Source: a virus. Taken from it: DNA of 29,648 nucleotides. Under the pieces are notes generated by a model that was not told where the DNA came from, did no database searches, and worked only from the letters and a program-made list of their open reading frames with translations. Position 1 is the stretch's first letter. Each line of letters opens with the position of its first letter. Where the stretch lies: positions 1 through 29,648 of the IMG/VR virus record IMGVR_UViG_3300043331_001436; one strand, written 5' to 3'. The position numbers and the translations under genes were made by a program. Below, piece after piece: positions 26,937 to 29,648 of the stretch.

Positions 26937-29648
26937 CCTACCACAAGTCAGCTTCGCAGCTGGCGTAGTCTCAAGAGCTCTCTACCCTCGAGTGGATCTG
27001 GCTCGATATGCAACTGGTCTTAGACAGTGCAGAGAATTCATTGTTCGACCTCAAGGAGGTGCCTGCAATCGACCGGGGACTCAATTCATCGCTCGGGCCA
27101 ACGTACGTACTTCAAGGACTAGGCTGGTTCCCTTTGTCTTCTCACAGGAGCAATCCTACATCCTGGAGTTTGGTCACAACTCTCTTGTGATCTACACCAA
27201 TGGAGCTCCCCTTTCTGGGAGTCCCGGGGCAGCGATCACAAGCGTCACTGATGGTATCGTAGGGTTCTTTCCACGGAGAACAATCACCACAGCAACAGCT
27301 CACGGCCTGAGTGATGGACAACAGGCGGTGATCTCAGGAGTAGTTGCCACAGGCAGTTACGATGTCAATGGAATCTGGACTGTTCTCGAAGTTCAGTCTC
27401 CCACAGTGTTCCGGGTCATCGGTAGTGGTGACCCGAACGGCTCATACATCAGTGGGGGAGTTGTTGGAGTTTACATCTCCCTGAGCACTCCATACTCAGC
27501 TGATGAGCTGGCTGACCTCTCATACACTCAGTCAGCTGATGTTCTGACAGTCACCCACCCGGATCATCCACCCTATGAATTTCGTCGGGCTGGTCCACTG
27601 AGCTTCGATTTCATCCAGGCCCCCTTCGATGCTGGTCCATTCGAAGACATCAACCCTGACGTAACGTTCTTCATGCACGTCAACGCGGCCTTTGGGAACA
27701 CAACCCTGGTAGCTACTCAGGATATCTTCACGGCGGATCACGTTGGATCCTTGGTCTACATCGAACAGCAAGATGGTCACGAGATCCCGCCCTGGGAACC
27801 GGGTAGGAGACTCGTGGGAACTGGCTCGAACACCTTCGGCTTGCTGAGATCCTCTGATGGAAAGAACTACCGTTGCGCGACTGTTTTCCAACCCGCAACC
27901 AATGAGTGCGTTACGGGAACAATCCGCCCGACCCACGACTTCGGGGTGGAGTCTGATGGACCGGGGCTCGGGATCACTGGTGGAGCCGAGCGCGCCGGAG
28001 TGGATTGGGAATACCTTGACTCAACCTTCGGAATCGCTCGAATCACAGGCTTCACGAGTGCTACTCAAGTCAGCGTTCAAATCCTGAGAAGGATGCCGTT
28101 GTCGGTCGTAGGAGGCGTAACGACCGCTCAGGGGCCCTGGACGATGACTGGCGATGGGGTCGATACGACGCTTACCACCACTGGAGCTACGAGTGGCAAC
28201 AAGTATGACTACGAAGTGACTTTCTCAGGAGTCATTCAAGATCCTGCTGGTTACTCTGTGGATCCAATCGCGGACGTACTCACCTTTGCAGTCGCTCCGC
28301 CGAACGGGACCAGTGTCTCAGCTCGACAGCTCGGACCCAATCGGAGAAGCAATAACTGGGCTCTGGGGGCTTGGTCTGACGTGAATGGCTATCCATCAGA
28401 GGTTGAGTACTTTGGTGATCGTATAGTTTTTGCAGGATCTAGGAAGTATCCTCAGACCCTGTGGATGAGCAGAGTCGGCGACTATAAGACCTTCGTTACA
28501 TCCCGTCCTCTGGTTGATGACGACAACGTCACTGCCACACTGAATGCTCGGGAACTGAATCCGATCAACGAACTGGTTCCACTGGATGACCTCCTCGCTC
28601 TGACAGCCTCTGGTGAGTGGAAGGTCGAAGGAGATGAGAATGGAGTGATCACTCCTACATCCATCGGATTCCGTCCTCAGTCATATCGAGGAGCCAAGGG
28701 CATATATGCCCCCTCGATTGAGGAGTCAGCTGTATTCGTTGGGTTCACTGGGAAGCAAGTCTTTGATCTGACCTTCGCAGTCGAGGTCGATGGGTATGCT
28801 GGAACGAATCTGTCGGTCACAGCTGAGGATTTGTTCGAGCACAATCCAATCGTGGATGCTACCTACCAAAAGTACCCCCTGAGCGCGCTGTGGTTGGTTC
28901 GAGAGGACGGCACTTTGGCTAGTCTAACCTACTCGAAAGAGCACCAGGTCTACGGCTGGGCCGAGCATGATGTTGGAGGTCAGGTCGAGAGCGTTTGCTG
29001 CGTGCCCGAGAACGGTAAGTCAGTTCTCTACATGATTGTGATTCGAGATGATCCTTTCATGGGAGCCGGTCAGACGAGCCGATGCCTCGAACGACTCACT
29101 GATCGGTTCGTGAATGACCCACTGGAGAGGATCTTCTTGGATTCAGCTCTTTCCTATGATGGTAGGAACACCACCGCAACGACGGTGATTCTGTCTTCCC
29201 CCAGTGGAACCTGGACGGTCAACGATGAACTGACCTTGACTGCATCAAATCCAATCTTCAACGCTGGTAACGTTGGTGACATCATAGTTATAAGATCGGA
29301 ACTCGACTTCCTTGAGCCACTGAGGTTAAAGATCATACAGTTCGTGAGCACAATCTCGGTCAAGGTGAACCCTCTGACTGATGTACCTGATGTTAGCTTC
29401 ATGAATTTCGCCACTACGAACTGGGACTTCGCTAAGGACACCTTCGGTGGATTGACTCATTTGATGGGGCAGACTGTTGGAATTCTTTCAGATGGTGCGG
29501 TTCTTCCTCAACAACAAGTGGACTCGAATGGGGTGGTTACGGTCCCGACTCCTGGAGTCCGGGTTCACATCGGACTACCATACACACCTGTCATTGAGAC
29601 CCTGGACATCGTAGTTCCTGGCGGTGAGTCAGTTCGAGAGAAGTCCAA
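26929..29648 (+). CDS. Tail tubular protein B-like (T7 gp12-type) nozzle, 3' end beyond window
   Basis: The frame opened by GTG at 26929 overlaps the previous stop by 8 bases and stays open to the end of the window (906 codons so far). MASLPQVSFAAGVVSRALYPRVDLARYATGL and FIVRPQGGACNRPGTQFIA are the family's N-terminal hallmark. An insert at about residues 119-165 (TTATAHGLSDGQQAVISG, SYDVNGIWTV) resembles an E1-FCCH domain. Later NGYPSEVEYFGDRIVFAGS and LWMSRVGDYKTF are the typical central motifs. It forms the tail nozzle through which DNA leaves. C-terminus not seen. Confidence 0.88.
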   Translation, partial: MASLPQVSFAAGVVSRALYPRVDLARYATGLRQCREFIVRPQGGACNRPGTQFIARANVRTSRTRLVPFVFSQEQSYILEFGHNSLVIYTNGAPLSGSPGAAITSVTDGIVGFFPRRTITTATAHGLSDGQQAVISGVVATGSYDVNGIWTVLEVQSPTVFRVIGSGDPNGSYISGGVVGVYISLSTPYSADELADLSYTQSADVLTVTHPDHPPYEFRRAGPLSFDFIQAPFDAGPFEDINPDVTFFMHVNAAFGNTTLVATQDIFTADHVGSLVYIEQQDGHEIPPWEPGRRLVGTGSNTFGLLRSSDGKNYRCATVFQPATNECVTGTIRPTHDFGVESDGPGLGITGGAERAGVDWEYLDSTFGIARITGFTSATQVSVQILRRMPLSVVGGVTTAQGPWTMTGDGVDTTLTTTGATSGNKYDYEVTFSGVIQDPAGYSVDPIADVLTFAVAPPNGTSVSARQLGPNRRSNNWALGAWSDVNGYPSEVEYFGDRIVFAGSRKYPQTLWMSRVGDYKTFVTSRPLVDDDNVTATLNARELNPINELVPLDDLLALTASGEWKVEGDENGVITPTSIGFRPQSYRGAKGIYAPSIEESAVFVGFTGKQVFDLTFAVEVDGYAGTNLSVTAEDLFEHNPIVDATYQKYPLSALWLVREDGTLASLTYSKEHQVYGWAEHDVGGQVESVCCVPENGKSVLYMIVIRDDPFMGAGQTSRCLERLTDRFVNDPLERIFLDSALSYDGRNTTATTVILSSPSGTWTVNDELTLTASNPIFNAGNVGDIIVIRSELDFLEPLRLKIIQFVSTISVKVNPLTDVPDVSFMNFATTNWDFAKDTFGGLTHLMGQTVGILSDGAVLPQQQVDSNGVVTVPTPGVRVHIGLPYTPVIETLDIVVPGGESVREKS

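Noticed and set aside
1-29648. tRNA genes, rRNA, integrase and attachment sites
   Set aside because: I saw no cloverleaf, recombinase motif or att-like duplication on reading both strands; a covariance-model search was not possible.

Overview
The window reads as part of the genome of a short-tailed (podovirus-type) double-stranded DNA phage. The evidence is a contiguous plus-strand morphogenesis block: small and large terminase, T7 gp8-like head-tail connector portal, Bbp19-like protein, Pro/Ala-rich scaffold, epsilon15 gp7-like capsid protein, Bbp16-like cement protein, spike-base-like protein, appendage proteins, and T7 gp11- and gp12-like tail tubular proteins. The closest family resemblances I recognise are to epsilon15/BPP-1-type podoviruses. 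Sec-type signal peptides and a lipobox protein fit a Gram-negative host, but the host cannot be named from sequence alone.

Layout. (1) 25-2918, minus strand: a compact nucleotide-metabolism operon of P-loop deoxynucleotide kinase, all-alpha NTP pyrophosphatase (dUTPase/dCTPase/MazG type), two different thymidylate-synthase-fold proteins and a small unknown. (2) 3074-5555, plus strand: primase-polymerase/ATPase replication protein and a small helix-turn-helix-like frame. A leftward terminator-like hairpin separates (1) and (2). (3) 5552-10758, minus strand: about 17 small, tightly overlapping accessory genes, including two exported proteins, a lipoprotein, a glycosidase-like TIM barrel, a DUF3846 protein and several Cys-rich zinc-ribbon-like proteins. 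(4) 10759-11239: non-coding, with iteron-like direct repeats folded into a long inverted repeat. (5) 11240-12918: small terminase, a four-gene minus-strand islet, and a strikingly CGCG-rich non-coding stretch just upstream of the large terminase. (6) 12919-29648: packaging, head and tail genes, the last running off the window end.

The most interesting system is region (1). The pyrophosphatase could remove a canonical dNTP, the two TS-fold enzymes could modify the 5-position of a pyrimidine nucleotide, and the kinase could rephosphorylate the product. This is the logic of the T4 dCTPase / dCMP hydroxymethylase / dNMP kinase pathway. In both TS-fold proteins the position aligned with the substrate-discriminating Asn177 of E. 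coli TS is Asp, as in T4 dCMP hydroxymethylase. I therefore infer that this phage may carry a modified pyrimidine, most likely a C5-modified cytosine, in its DNA. Other notable points are a sulfotransferase-like gene inside the tail module, a virion-region protein with a signal peptide and an internal duplication, and a tail fibre built from nested repeats. I recognised no holin, endolysin, RNA polymerase, DNA polymerase A/B, integrase, tRNA or CRISPR array.
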